Source: Papio anubis (taxonomy: Eukaryota > Chordata > Mammalia > Primates > Cercopithecidae). Taken from it: a stretch of 64,000 bases of DNA. Under the pieces are notes generated by a model. The model saw only the letters and a program-made list of their open reading frames with translations, did no database searches and had not been told where the DNA came from. The stretch is taken from assembly GCF_008728515.1 (NCBI RefSeq), contig NC_044976.1, forward strand, positions 214,087,467 through 214,151,466, read 5' to 3'. The translations under genes were made by a program, and so were the position numbers. Position 1 is the stretch's first letter. Each line of letters starts with the position of its first letter. This document shows positions 1-10,395 of this stretch, piece after piece.

Positions 1-385
1 TCTCTCCCATAGCAGGACCTCTGCACATGCCATTTCCTCTATCTAGAATCCTCCGTCCTCTATTTACCTACACTTCACTTTACCAACTTCACTGTACCAA
101 CTTCACTTCTATTTATTCATCAGATTTTAAGATAATTACCTTTTTCCCATGAAGGCATTTCTTGATCCATTTACCAGGTTAAATCCTGCTTTAAGAAGCT
201 TTCATTGCATTGTATATTTCTCCTTAGTTCTTACCTCAGTTGCAATTTTTAATTTATTTTCTCATTATTTGATTAATGATTATATCCCGCTAAAATGTAA
301 GCTCCCCAAGGATGGGGACCATGTCTGTTTTCACTCGTCATTGTATTGCTAGAACCATGCACAGTGTCAGGCAGATATGAGATGG
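1..385 (+). repeat. L2 LINE, 3' end fragment
   Basis: The segment resembles the L2 3' region: a 'ctctgcacatgcc' block near the start and, at about 293-383, the typical tail 'aaatgtaagctccccaagga', then 'gaccatgtctgttttcact' and 'tgcacagtgtcaggcaga'. It lies in the last intron of the upstream CATSPERE-like gene. The short open frame at 149-352 is chance coding within the repeat. Confidence 0.6.
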
Positions 386-622
386 TGAAGTGGCTTAACT
401 AAGTTCTCAGAAGGAAATCATACACTGGGGACAGATTAAGTTTATTGCCACAGAGGAGAAAGGTGAGACAAAGGAAGCCTGGGGAAACTATAACATTGAA
501 AACAAATAATTATGGTTTAAAAGGGACTCCAAAACTAATGTCAGATACCAGGACACCAAATAGAAAACAGCACAGTGTCTGGCTTAAGAAATAAATCCAC
601 TCTGATCAGAAGCATTCATGCA
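386..622. other. intronic sequence, nothing recognised
   Basis: Between the L2 tail and the first Alu I see no open frame, repeat boundary or motif that I can support. Confidence 0.4.
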
Positions 623-930
623 GGCCCAGCGTGGTGGCTCATACCTTAATCCCGGCACTTTAGGAGGCTAGGTTGGACAGACTGTTTGAGCCTAGAGTTG
701 AAGACCAGCCTGGGCAACATGGCAAGACCCCATCTCTATTCCTCACCCAAAAAAATAGCCAGGTTTCGTGGTGCATGTCTATAGTCCCAGCTACTTGGGA
801 GGCTGAGGTGGGAGGATCACTTGAACCTAGAAGGTTGAGGCTGCAGTGAGCCCTATTCATGCCACTGCACTCCAGCCTGAGCAACAGAGAGAAACTTCAT
901 CTCAGAAAACAAACAAACCAACAAAAAAAG
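623..930 (+). mobile_element. Alu, old (AluJ-like)
   Basis: Sense Alu dimer from 'ggcccagcgtggtggctca' to an impure A-rich tail. Its divergence and the 'gaaggttgaggctgcagtgag' block suggest an AluJ-age copy. Subfamily assignment is by eye. Confidence 0.85.
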
Positions 931-984
931 TACCCATGCAGAGTTCCAGGTGAAGAGGCAGATGTCTGGCTAGAGTAAGTGCTG

Positions 985-1013
985 CACACACACACACAGA
1001 CACACACACACAC
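985..1013. repeat. (CA)n microsatellite
   Basis: About 14 CA units interrupted by one 'aga'. The Cys/Val-rich open frame over it on the minus strand is a repeat artefact. Confidence 0.9.
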
Positions 1014-1099
1014 CTGGCTGACCCTCAGGTACCTCAAATTAAATATGCACCAAAGTAAGCCAACCATATACGCACATGCCCTCAAAAAAGTGCTCCTCC

Positions 1100-2340
1100 C
1101 TCTGAATTTCCTCCATCCGTGAAGGTAACACCATTCTCACAGTAACCTAACTCCAAAGCATGCAAGGAAGATCACCTTTATTCCTTCATATTTCTCAAAC
1201 CCCACATCTTAATAATCACCAAGATCGATCCAATCTAACTTCTAAATGTGTCTTAAATATATCCACTTCTCTCCATTTCTTCCGCCATTAATTTTGTTAA
1301 GACTCTCATTATAGCTTACCTCGATTATTCAAATACTTCATAACTGCTTTTTCTACCTTCACATTCATGCTTTGCTTTCTTCCATTCTTCACACTCCAGA
1401 ATCATCCCTGTAAAATGTCAATCCTATATCATCCCTCTGAAGCTCTCTCCTGCCTTAGGCTAAAACCCACTCTCTAGCTTAACTTAAGCAGTTTTTGCAA
1501 TCTGGCCCTGCCCACCTATCAATCCTCATCTCTAACCACTCCTCTTGGCACCTGAGCCCCTGTCATACTGAAGGAGCTGCAGTTCCAGAATGTCTAGGAG
1601 TGGTCCTGAGGTGTTACCAAGTTTTCATGCCTTCCCATAGCCTTCTGCCTTTGTCTGAAACACTGTTCCCACCTCGATCTCTTCCTCCACTCTTATCTAG
1701 CTAACTAGCTAACTCCTACTCCCACTCATACTCATACTGAGCTAACTCCTACCCAGGCTTAGCTCAGACATCCCCTTCCCTGGCCTTCCATGATGTGTGA
1801 CTCCCACAGAACTTCCTGCCCAGGCTCAGTTCAAACATCCCCTCTACTGGAACGCCTTCCATGATGTGTAGCTCCCACAAAACTTCATCTGGCTGGGCGC
1901 AGTGGCTCACACCTGTAATCCCAGTACTTTGGGAGGCCGAGGTGGGCAGATCACTTGAGGTCAGGAGTTCGAGACCAGCCTGGCCAACATGGTGAAACCC
2001 CAACTCTACTAAAAATACAAAAATTAGCTGGGCGTGGTGGTGCCTGCCTGTAATCTCAGCTACTTGGGAGGCTGAAGCAGGAGAATGGCTTGAACCTAGG
2101 AGACAGGCATTCCAGTGAGCCATTGCACTCCCCGCTGGGTGACAGAGTGAGACTCCATCGCAAAAAAAAAAAAAAAAGACAACTTCATTTCCTCCTCTCA
2201 CTGCATTGATCACCTTGTCTATTTTCCCGCCTGGTCAGCCTCAAACACTAAAAGGTAAACACCGTGAGGCTGGACGGTGCGTCTTATTCGTCTTTGTTCT
2301 CTGTCAATGGCATAGTAGCTAGCCATTCAAAAATTGTTTA
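1100..2340 (+). repeat. L2 LINE, long 3' region (split by an Alu)
   Basis: A pyrimidine-rich L2-like 3' region runs up to the CATSPERE-like acceptor site and is interrupted by the Alu at 1891-2177. L2-like blocks include 'ttctgcctttgtctgaaaca' near 1642 and 'caggctcagttcaaacatcc' at 1821. A 67-bp tandem duplication lies inside it (1754-1820 and 1821-1889). The orientation is inferred from the order of blocks. Confidence 0.55.
1891..2177 (+). mobile_element. Alu (AluS-like)
   Basis: Full dimer starting 'ggctgggcgcagtggctcac' with a pure A tail. 'aacttcat' occurs just before it (1881-1888) and again after the tail, which supports a target-site duplication within the L2 host repeat. Confidence 0.92.
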
Positions 2341-2402
2341 AAGAAATTAACAGCCAAAGTGTGAACAATAACATCTAATGCCTCTTATTTTTCTGATTCC
2401 AG

Positions 2403-2556
2403 TCCAAGTGTCTACCTGGTGGCTGCTTTCCTCTTCGTCCTGATGCTGCTCTTCTTCACTATTCTCGTTTTGAGCTACTTTCGGTATGTGAGGATTTATA
2501 GAAAATATATTTATAAACCACTTCACAACCCTCAAAGAAAACATAAGAAGAATTAG
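2403..2556 (+). CDS. CATSPERE: terminal coding exon of a CATSPERE-like gene (CatSper epsilon C-terminus)
   Basis: After a pyrimidine tract and 'ttctgattccag' (AG at 2401-2402) a frame opens at 2404 and stays open for 50 codons to TAG at 2554-2556. The residues begin PSVYLVAAFL and continue as about 24 hydrophobic residues. A cytoplasmic-type basic tail ends PQRKHKKN, with Tyr/Arg/Lys richness after the helix. This is the layout of the last exon of a single-pass type I membrane protein: helix plus short tail. CATSPERE (C1orf101), an auxiliary subunit of the sperm CatSper calcium channel, lies just upstream of DESI2 on the same strand in human, and the 14-kb distance fits. The gene name rests on that synteny and topology, not on an alignment. 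The exon is partial: the rest of the gene lies upstream of the window. Confidence 0.68.
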
Positions 2557-2980
2557 GAAAACTGACAGTTTGTTTATTACAGATATATGTATATAGAGAA
2601 ACAGTGTATTTTATACTTAGATTGAGAGTGTTAGTATTTAGTATTAAGAATACTAAATATAAGCTCATAGTAGGCATTGAGTTCAAGATCTGAAAAATAT
2701 TCTTGAACCCTCTCCAAAATAGAAATATTTTCATATACAGTGTGTTATTAAATTAATCCTTTATGTGTTTGCCTTCATTTTAAAGGTACTCTATGTACTC
2801 TTACATGGCATGAAAAACTAAATTTGACTGTTATAATCCTTTGTAAAAATGAAAGTGAAATTTTGAAAATATATTTCTGTGTCAAGTATTATTTTGCATG
2901 AAACTTTTCACATGAAACCTTATATGACTGTAGTTAATTTATATATAAAGGATTTAATAAAAGTGTGTGGATTTAAATAA
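2557..2980 (+). other. 3' UTR of the CATSPERE-like gene with poly(A) signal
   Basis: AT-rich sequence follows the TAG stop. A canonical AATAAA stands at 2956-2961, within 'gatttaataaaagtgtgtgg', so cleavage would fall near 2975-2985. This is the first such signal on the + strand after the stop, which makes the exon call more credible. The transcript end itself is inferred. Confidence 0.55.
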
Positions 2981-3065
2981 CCCGCCCTAAGCAGATTTTT
3001 TCTACTGGTAAATTCACATATGAAATGTAAAATATATTATATTAGAAATGAGCAGCTGATGTTCT

Positions 3066-3192
3066 AAATTTTATTTTATTTTATTTTATTTTATTTTTTT
3101 GAGACAGGGTCTCGCTGTGTTGCCCAGGCTGGTCTTGAACTCCTGGGCTCAAGCAATTTTCCAGCCTTTCATGGGATTACAGGCGTGAGCGT
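3066..3192 (-). mobile_element. Alu fragment with (TTTTA)n tail
   Basis: A (TTTTA)n run is followed by 'gagacagggtctcgctgtgt' and a short antisense Alu arm ending 'gggattacaggcgtgagc'. The central part is missing. Confidence 0.75.
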
Positions 3193-3314
3193 GTAAAATT
3201 TGGAGCTACACCTAAACTTTAATTCTAAGTTTTAAATTTTGACTTTGATGCTGAAAATAAGCTTCTTAATTTGTCCAAATATTACCACAGCCTTCTAAAT
3301 AATTAGTATTTGTA

Positions 3315-3560
3315 TGTATCAGTCCGGATTCAACCAGAGAAGCGGAACCAGAGGGAGGGGTGTGTGTGTGTGTGTGTGTGTGCGCGCACATGTGTGTGCG
3401 TGCTTACTCTCCTCTAAAGAGATTTATTTTACAAGAATTGGATTGTGTGATCGTGGAGGCTGGCTAAACAAGTCTGAAATCCACAGTGCAGGCAATCAAG
3501 AATGGAAGATCACAAGCAAGACGAAATTCCACGGGCATTGATCAAAGCTGTCGTCCGCAA
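3315..3560 (-). repeat. old LTR-like repeat fragment with (TG)n
   Basis: The stretch 'ggattcaaccagagaagcgg' followed by a TG run and 'agagatttattttacaagaa' then 'ggaggctggc' matches a very common primate interspersed repeat that I know by sequence but cannot name with certainty. The other end of the same family appears in + orientation at 28945-29250. The (TG)n tract spans 3359-3402. Confidence 0.4.
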
Positions 3561-3918
3561 AGAATTTCTCGTTTTACCAAAATCAAGAACAAGACAGAGA
3601 TACCCGCTGTTCATCACTGTTTTGAAAGTTCTGACATCATGAAAGAAACATAAAATAAACAGTACAAATGCTGGGAAAAAAGGGACAAAATCCTCTCTTT
3701 AAATAATATTATGTGCTAAGAAAGCCCAACAAGTTTTACCAGAATAAGAGAATTTGATGGCTCTATACTGGACAAATATTTACAAATCAATACTTTCTCT
3801 ATAATAGTTATCATCTGTTGGCAAGAGAATCTATTCATTGTAGTGACAAATTATATAAATTTAATGGGAGAAGAACATGACCTATATGAAGAAAACTTTA
3901 AAATATATAGTGAAAGAG

Positions 3919-4204
3919 GGCCGGGCGCGGTGGCTCACGCCTGTAATCCCAGCACTTTGGGAGGCCGAGGCGGGCGGATCACAAGGTCAGGAGATCAAGA
4001 CCACGGTGAAACCTCGTCTCTACTAAAAATACAAAAAATTAGCCGGGCGCGGTTGTGGGCGCCTGTAGTCCCAGCTACTCGGGAGGCTGAGGCAGGAGAA
4101 TGGCGGGAACCCGGGAGGCGGAGCTTGCAGTGAGCTGAGATCCGGCCACTGCACTCCAGCCTGGGCAACAGAGCGAGACTCCCTCTCAAAAAAAAAAAAA
4201 AAAT
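3919..4204 (+). mobile_element. young AluY (Old World monkey type)
   Basis: A nearly intact Alu starts 'ggccgggcgcggtggctcac'. It has a pure A tail and a perfect 16-bp target duplication, atatatagtgaaagag, at 3903-3918 and 4205-4220. 'gagatccggccactgcac' is a variant I associate with cercopithecid AluY subfamilies. It is one of the youngest insertions in the window. Confidence 0.93.
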
Positions 4205-4344
4205 ATATATAGTGAAAGAGGTGAAACAAGATCTGAAACTAGATAGCAGGGGAAAAGACAAACTACCCGATAGAAAATGAGCAAAGTTTCAGTCGTCTCA
4301 CAAAAGAGCATATCCAAACGGCCAATCAACATATTTAAAACAAC

Positions 4345-4565
4345 GTTTTTTTAGTGTTTATTATATGCCAGGAACTTTTCTAATAACTAAACCTCCTCAA
4401 TAACCCTGTGAAACAAGAACTATTATTATCCCGTTATGGAGATGATGAGGAAATTGGCACAGAGAGGGTAGATAAATCTACTAAGGTTGTATCATTGGTA
4501 AGTGATGAAACTGGAATTCAAACTCAGGGAGACTGGCTTCAAAATCAGGTGATTATCCACTAAGG
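4345..4565 (+). repeat. MIR SINE
   Basis: Diverged MIR core: 'tgtttattatatgccaggaa', 'aataaccctgtgaaacaaga', 'gatgaggaaattggcacaga' and 'tccactaagg', in consensus order on this strand. Confidence 0.75.
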
Positions 4566-4709
4566 AAGCTCAGCCAGAGCTTCTGTCAGTCAGAAAGATA
4601 CAAACCAAAGTCATGGTGTGGCAGCATTTTTCACCTGACAGCAAAAACTCCAAAGGGTAATAATACTCTTGAGAAGGAATGGGGGTCAGGGATAGGAAGG
4701 AAATTATCT

Positions 4710-5165
4710 TGCAGTTCTGAAGGAAATGTAAATCGCTATAGTTTCTTTTTAAGCAATCTGGCAAAATCTGTTAAAATTAAAAATACAGACTCTCTTGGAC
4801 CCAGCAACCCCACCGTTAGGCATCGTTCCACATGGTGGGATGGGGAGGACCAATATATCAGGATATGTGTATGCGTGTGGGTGTAGATGGATGGATGAAT
4901 AGATAGAGATGCTATACATATAGATAGATACAGATATACAGACAGAGAGATGGCATCATTAGTTGCTGTGGCAAAACTCTAGAAATAGAGAATTAACACC
5001 TACCAACAGGTGAACAGGGAGTGGTTGAATAAATGATTTTATGTTGACCACATAGTGGGTGCTAAATGATTTAGAAGATTTTTCCACAAGGTTCTGTTAA
5101 AGGAGAAAAGCAACCTACAGAGAAGCATCTATAGTATGATCCTATTGTTATGCAAACAAAATAAA
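4710..5165 (+). repeat. old L1M 3'-end fragment
   Basis: Blocks such as 'gcaatctggcaaaatctgtt', 'ggacccagcaaccccaccg', 'aacagggagtggttgaataa' and 'ctatagtatgatcctattgt' follow the order of ancient L1 3' regions. A degenerate (GATA/GATG)n tract interrupts it at about 4885-4950. Confidence 0.5.
4885..4950. repeat. degenerate (GATA/GATG)n tetranucleotide tract
   Basis: Repeats of gatg, gata and caga with interruptions, inside the L1M fragment. Confidence 0.7.
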
Positions 5166-5202
5166 TGTTGTGTGATTGAGAACGTGGAAGAAAGCATGGC
5201 AG

Positions 5203-6001
5203 TGATATGGAAGGGGGGGGCAGGGAAGTGCTGGGTAGAGAAAGGCTGGTCCCTGTCTAGGGATCCACCCTCGGGCCTGTGCGCACAGACCTAGGTGAGG
5301 ACAGGCACTCCTGCCTTCATGCCCAAATGTTGCATTTCCCAAGAACACCCTGGCCTGCCATGACCCCCTCCTGTGCCTATAAAAACCCCAGGACCCTAGT
5401 GGGCAGAGACAAGAAGTGACTGGACGTCGAGAGGAACACATATCAGCAAAAGAACACACAGGCGGCTGGACGTCGAGAGAAGCACATGAGCTGAAGAGCA
5501 CAGCTGGCAGGCCATGGACCGGCGGAACCACGCGGAGTTTGGGGGTTTGGCCGGGACGGTCGGTGGAGAGCCTGGCTGCCAAGTGCTTGACTCCAGGGGA
5601 AAACCATCTCCTTTCTGGCTCCCCCATCTGCTGAGAGCGATTTCCACTCAATAAAACCTCACATTCATTCTCCAAGCCCATGTGTGATCTGATTCTTCGG
5701 GTACACCAAGGCAAGAAACCCAGGAGGCAGAAAGCCTCTGTCCTTGCAATAAGGCAGCGGTCTCATTGAGCTGATTAACACAAGCTGCCTACGGACAGCT
5801 AAACTGAACGAGAACCCCGTAACACACACCCACTGGGGCTTCAGCTGTAAACATTCGCCCCTAGACACTGCCCGTGATTGGAGCCCCACAACCTGCCCGT
5901 CTGCCTGCTCCCCCAGAGGTGTGAGCAGCAGAACACCAAAGAAGCAAGCCACACGCCCATCGCATGCCCTGCGAGGGGATAAGGGAACCTTCCCCGTTTC
6001 A
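5203..6001 (+). mobile_element. complete solo LTR, class I endogenous retrovirus
   Basis: A 799-bp unit begins TGATATGG and ends GTTTCA, the TG...CA termini of an LTR. It is flanked by GCAG at 5199-5202 and 6002-6005, the 4-bp target duplication typical of gammaretrovirus-like ERVs. It has a TATA box (TATAAAAA at 5378), an AATAAA signal at 5650-5655 and a long U5-like 3' part. A 'ggacgtcgagag' motif is repeated in the leader, about 45 bp apart. No internal sequence adjoins it, so it is a recombined solo LTR. I do not name the family. The open frames over it on both strands look like chance frames. Confidence 0.8.
5378..5385 (+). promoter_or_regulatory. TATA box of the solo LTR
   Basis: TATAAAAA within 'ctgtgcctataaaaacccca', about 270 bp before the LTR poly(A) signal, as expected for a U3/R boundary. 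Whether it is still active cannot be seen. Confidence 0.6.
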
Positions 6002-6234
6002 GCAGTATACATACCACTCTGTTTACATTGTGTGTGCAGGTATGCACGTGTGTGTACATGACAGGGGGTATGGGGCTGTATCAAGAGATGTAAAGAGAGA
6101 GAAACAAGGCCCTCCAAACCAGGTGAAGAGGAACAATAGAAAAGCAGCCTGGAAAATGTTCTTTCTATGTAAACCAGTATGTATGCATGTAAAGACAAAT
6201 GAAGTCACCGAACTTCAAATGATGTCATTTTTTG

Positions 6235-6825
6235 AGGAAAATATTTTTAATGGACATAATAATTGTATGTATTTATGGGGTACATAGTGCTGTTTTTATA
6301 CGTATAATGTGTAGTGACCAGATCAGGTAACTAGCACATCCATTGTCTCAAAGGTTTCTCATTTCTTTGTGTTGGGAACATTCAATATCCTCCTCCTACC
6401 TATTTGAAACTGTGTATCATTATTAACTAATGGTCATCCTACAGTGCTATAGAACACTAGAACTTCTTCCTTTTATCTAGCTGTAATTTGTATGCTTTAA
6501 CACAGGGGTCCCCAACCCCCAATGCAGCATTACCGCGTGAGCTCCACCTCCTGTCAGGTCCGCGGCATTAGATTCTCGTAGGAGTGCGAATCCTATTGTG
6601 AACTGCACGTGCCAGGGATGGAGGTTGCACGCTCCACATGAAAATCTAATGCCTGATGATCTGTGGTGGAACAGTTTCATCCTGAAACCATTCCCTCCCT
6701 CCATCTTCCCCACGCCCCATCCATGGAAAAACTGTCTTCCACAAAAGCAGTCACTGGTGCCAACAATGTTGGGGACCACTGCTTTAACAAATCGCTCCCT
6801 GTCCTTCCCTTCCCCCTAACAAAAT
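6235..6825 (+). repeat. L1M fragment split by a DNA transposon
   Basis: The blocks 'gtatgtatttatggggtaca', 'tgttgggaacattcaatatc' and 'ctagctgtaatttgtatgct' are L1-like. The sequence resumes as 'aatcgctccctgtccttccc' after the hAT element at 6503-6781. Confidence 0.6.
6503..6781 (+). mobile_element. hAT DNA transposon, MER1-like (non-autonomous)
   Basis: The termini 'caggggtccccaacc' and 'gttggggaccactg' are imperfect inverted repeats. The element is flanked by a perfect 8-bp duplication CTTTAACA (6495-6502 and 6782-6789), diagnostic of hAT elements. The interior agrees with the MER1/Charlie3-type non-autonomous family as I recall it. A second, truncated copy of the same family lies at 45155-45320 on the other strand. 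Confidence 0.8.
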
Positions 6826-7830
6826 GATGTAACTTTAGATGCTATTTGCTTTCTTCCCACTTCCCACTACATTGTACTTAAATGTTTTAATTAATCATAA
6901 AAAGTAAAGCTGCTCTTACTGTGAGCAAAGAGACGGGAAATGAAGAAGTGGAGGCAAAGTATAGACAACTCTTTCAAGAAGGTGCCCCCTCACTTTTTTT
7001 TTTTGACAAGGAGCAAAGAAATGGCAAGCACCTGAGCACAAGTGAGGTCAGGAAGATGTTACTGAATATGGGTGGAAATAATCAAGTAGCTAGGAGAAAC
7101 TGGTGATACAGGAGGAAAGAGGTAATCACTGGATCAAAGTCCTTGAGTCGACAAGAGAGAATTAGATCTTGTGCTGAAAACTAAGAACTGAATATTTCGT
7201 GAAAGTTACTCATGAACTCTGGCTTCCCTCCTGTCACAGAGGTAGGTAGGCTCGCAGGAAGATCGGTGGTTCCTGGAGGCCATGAGATTGTGCCTCACAA
7301 GTCTCCCACTGCAGGAGTGTAACTGACCCAGAGCATCAGCTGCTGCCCTCTGAAACTCATCACCACATTTGCACCAAGCCCATGGCCCCTCAGGGTGCTC
7401 CCCACCTGTGACCAAGTGCATTGGGGAAACTAAGGAAGACCCAATGCTGGTAGACACAGGACTCTTAACAGCCCGGCTCAAGGACTCGTGAAGGCATTAC
7501 CAGACCTTCCTCGGATTTCATAGCAGTTTAGGCAACTCTATCCAATCTCAATCTGCACCATCTCTCTCCTGCGCTCTCTCTCTGTCTGGTAGTCTCTCAA
7601 CTTCCACAGCTCCCTATTTTCTTTCACACAAGCATTTTCCTCAATGAAATCATTGCACATTGAATCCCATGTTAGTAACTGTTTCTCAGTTACTATGACT
7701 TGTGGATTAGCACAAGTCATAAGTGAGTGGTCTGAGAAACCAGGCAGTCAGATGGTAATTTGGGACTGGCTCACCCAGCACCCAGAAGGCAGAGAGGAAG
7801 CCATCCTAAGGGATATGTGGTCAGTAGTAG
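6826..7830. other. intergenic, unclassified old repeat remnants
   Basis: No conserved frame is visible. 'agacaactctttcaagaagg' and 'ctggatcaaagtccttgagt' resemble phrases of old antisense LINE 3' regions. About 7150-7540 shows no recognisable content. The several short frames do not look like genes. Confidence 0.35.
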
Positions 7831-8575
7831 TCCTTGACTCTAGGGGGTGATTCCATTGCTAATGTTCTCATTGGTAGTGAACTGAGAAAACGTCCTGGTG
7901 GAAGGGAAAGCTATGGCAGGTGCAATGGGAAAGGGATTTGAAAAACGTGGGGATCACAAAGACAGTGATTGAGTTATACTAATGACCTGCAGAAAGCGGA
8001 GACCAAGAGCCACAGCAGCTAATGGGGATAAGAATAAAAAGCAGAGTGTCTCTTGTAAAGAGGTCATCGTCACCACTAGTGAAAAGGCAGACACAATTGA
8101 ACACTGAGCTGAAGACCTGGGAGTCACAGGGCTCCCACAATGTTTGCACACAGCCACTTTAGGTCTGTTACTGGGAGGCTGAGGCCCTGGTAGAGAAAAC
8201 TTTTGATCCTAAAAACTGGGACAGGAAAATCTGGATGGATGCTGCTGAAGGTGTTGAACTCTACAACCTCCACCCCTCCCACCCGCCTCTGGGCATGCAG
8301 AGATGGCCCACTGCTCCCTATCAAAGGTTAGCCCTTTTGCTGTGCTACAAGATGCTGCAGAAGCCTTGGCCTCACCAGGCCACGGGTGCCCCCCCCAACT
8401 CTCCCCGCCTACTCTTCTTGGTGTGGCAGACTGAAAACTAGGGTGAAAATCCCAGCATACACCAGCTGGTGACATGCAGGGCCTCAAAAGGAATGAAGAA
8501 TTACAAAAGCTAATATGTATGTACTGGCAGGAGCCAGGGGAATGTGTGGGATTGGATTCTACAAATTATTTATTT

Positions 8576-8618
<43 letters not shown>

Positions 8619-9840
8619 TTTTTGAGACAGCATCTCACTCTGTCGCCCAGACTGGAGTCCGATGGTGTGATCTCAGCTTACTGCAACCTTCACCTCCCAG
8701 GTTCAAGTGATTCCCCTACCTCAGCCTCCCAGGTAGCTGGGACTACAGGTGTGTGCCATCATGCCTCGCTAATTTTTATATTTTTTAGTAGAGATGGGGT
8801 TTCACCATGTTGGCCAGGCTGGTCTTGAACTCCTGACCTCAAGTGATCCACCCACCTCGGCCTCCCAAACTGTCAGGATTACAGGCATGAGCCACTGTGC
8901 CTGGCCTCTACGGATTCTTTAAAAATGGATAAGCAAGAATTGATGGACTCAGTGGCATTTTCTCAGGACATGGAATTTAAGAAGATCCCAGCATGGACTG
9001 TAGGGGATGGGGCGAACTCACTGCTGGGGTGACTCTTAGAAGCCTGGAAAAAAGTGACAGCCAACTCTCAGCAAAGTAGAAAAAGCCTGGGTCCTCCGGC
9101 AGTTGGTAGAGGAGGTAATGAAATGGTTCAGGGAGGTGGCTAGGCTGGAATGGATATGTTACATGAAGCCAGAAGACCCAGCTGAGGACTATGACCCATG
9201 AGAGGGTTCAGCTGGCACATCATTCCCCAGCAACATCCTGATGAGGGTACCAGTGTCAATGAAACATTAAGTGGTGGCTCTTCTCTGCAGGTTAGGGATG
9301 ACTACTGGTGAGGCAGCCACAGGTCTGGGTTCATCCACATCCATGGAGAGGATGAGGCCTCACAATAAGACAGTCTTGGGGGTGATGCTTCACTTCAGAA
9401 GCAGGAGCCCACATTACCATAATAACAGGCAAGGAGCAGCTAAGGGGGCTCAACTTGCTGGGAGTTGTGGAGACAGTTAATAGAATGGCAAAATTGTCAG
9501 GTAGTCAACAAGGCTGTTGGTTAACATCTACAATAATAATAAACAAGAATGGAAGAAGAGGCTGAGGAACATTGCCCCAGTAAAAAGTCATGGTCCCTTG
9601 CTCAGTCTCGAGACTTGGAGTACGTTTTCAGACCCAGAGCCCATTGACTGAAGAGGCGGCCATGTTCCCAGGAAGAAGGATCCTGCAGTGTGGCAAGTAT
9701 TATATATACTGTGACAATTCCCCCAGAGATCTATGACTATCTACTCAGGTGACTTTACTGGGGAAAGAGGAATAACCAGGCATTTTGAGGACTATTACAC
9801 ACAGGTCTCAGTTGACATTAATACCCAGAGACCCGAAGTG
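7830..9840 (+). pseudogene. decayed ERVL-like gag region
   Basis: Short fragments in different + frames, for example the segment near 8330-8440 and the residues WDWILQI near 8549-8569, look like a mutated class III (ERVL) gag. They run directly into an unmistakable RT fragment downstream on the same strand. The region is interrupted by the Alu at 8565-8906. No frame exceeds about 90 codons. This is a relic with no coding capacity; the gag assignment is inference from position and partial resemblance. Confidence 0.4.
8565..8906 (-). mobile_element. Alu with (TTTA)n tail
   Basis: Antisense Alu from 'gagacagcatctcactctgt' to 'gagccactgtgcctggcc'. Its A tail has become a long (TAAA)n microsatellite, seen as TTTA at about 8565-8622. 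Confidence 0.9.
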
Positions 9841-10395
9841 TCATCAAGCCTCCCCTTTAGAGTGAGGGCTTATGAGAGCCACAGTGGCTCCACTCACCCC
9901 GGGGCCTTTCCCAGTCTCCAGAGTACATACTTAGAATTATATACTTGGCTGTGGGAGTAAAGCCCACATTGAGGCCCTTGGTTTGTGAAGCAGGAGCAAT
10001 CAGAGTGGGAAAGGCCAAACAGAAACCTCTGAAACTGGCCCCTACATGAATCCCGGCAAAGTGAGAAAACTGTTATTCTGGGGGATTGCAGGGGGAGGCA
10101 GATATTATTACCATCATTAAAGACCTAAAAGATGCAGGGTTGGTGGTCCCCGTTGTATCTTTGTTTAATCACCAGTCTGCAGAAAACAGATGGATCCTGG
10201 AGAATGACTGTTGACTCCCGCAGACTCAACCAGGTAGTAGCACCAGTTGCAGCTGGTGTGCCAGATATGGTATCGCTGCTAGGGCAGATTCATCAGACCT
10301 TGGGTATATGGCATGCAACTACAGACTCTGCAAATCTGTTCTTTTCCATCCCCATGAGAAAAGAGGATGAGAAACAGTTCACATTCACATGAACA
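9840..10395 (+). pseudogene. decayed ERVL-like pol: N-terminal reverse transcriptase
   Basis: The frame at 10132-10392 carries the retroviral RT fingers/palm start: DGSWRMTVDSRRLNQVV, then a degraded 'TDSANLFFSIP' block where the family has a catalytic Asp-containing D-x-A-x-x-F-F motif. The style matches the ERVL (class III) lineage. Upstream, 9960-10130 reads in pieces as the linker between protease and RT. The frame stops at TGA (10391-10393) before the YxDD box, and I did not find that box downstream. This is a non-coding fossil. Confidence 0.65.

Noticed and set aside
5148..6198. 188- and 177-codon minus-strand frames
   Set aside because: They run antisense through a complete solo LTR with TG...CA ends and TSD; they have no protein features.
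7206..7481. 91-codon minus frame in intergenic DNA
   Set aside because: No family features; it lies in unclassified repeat-like sequence.
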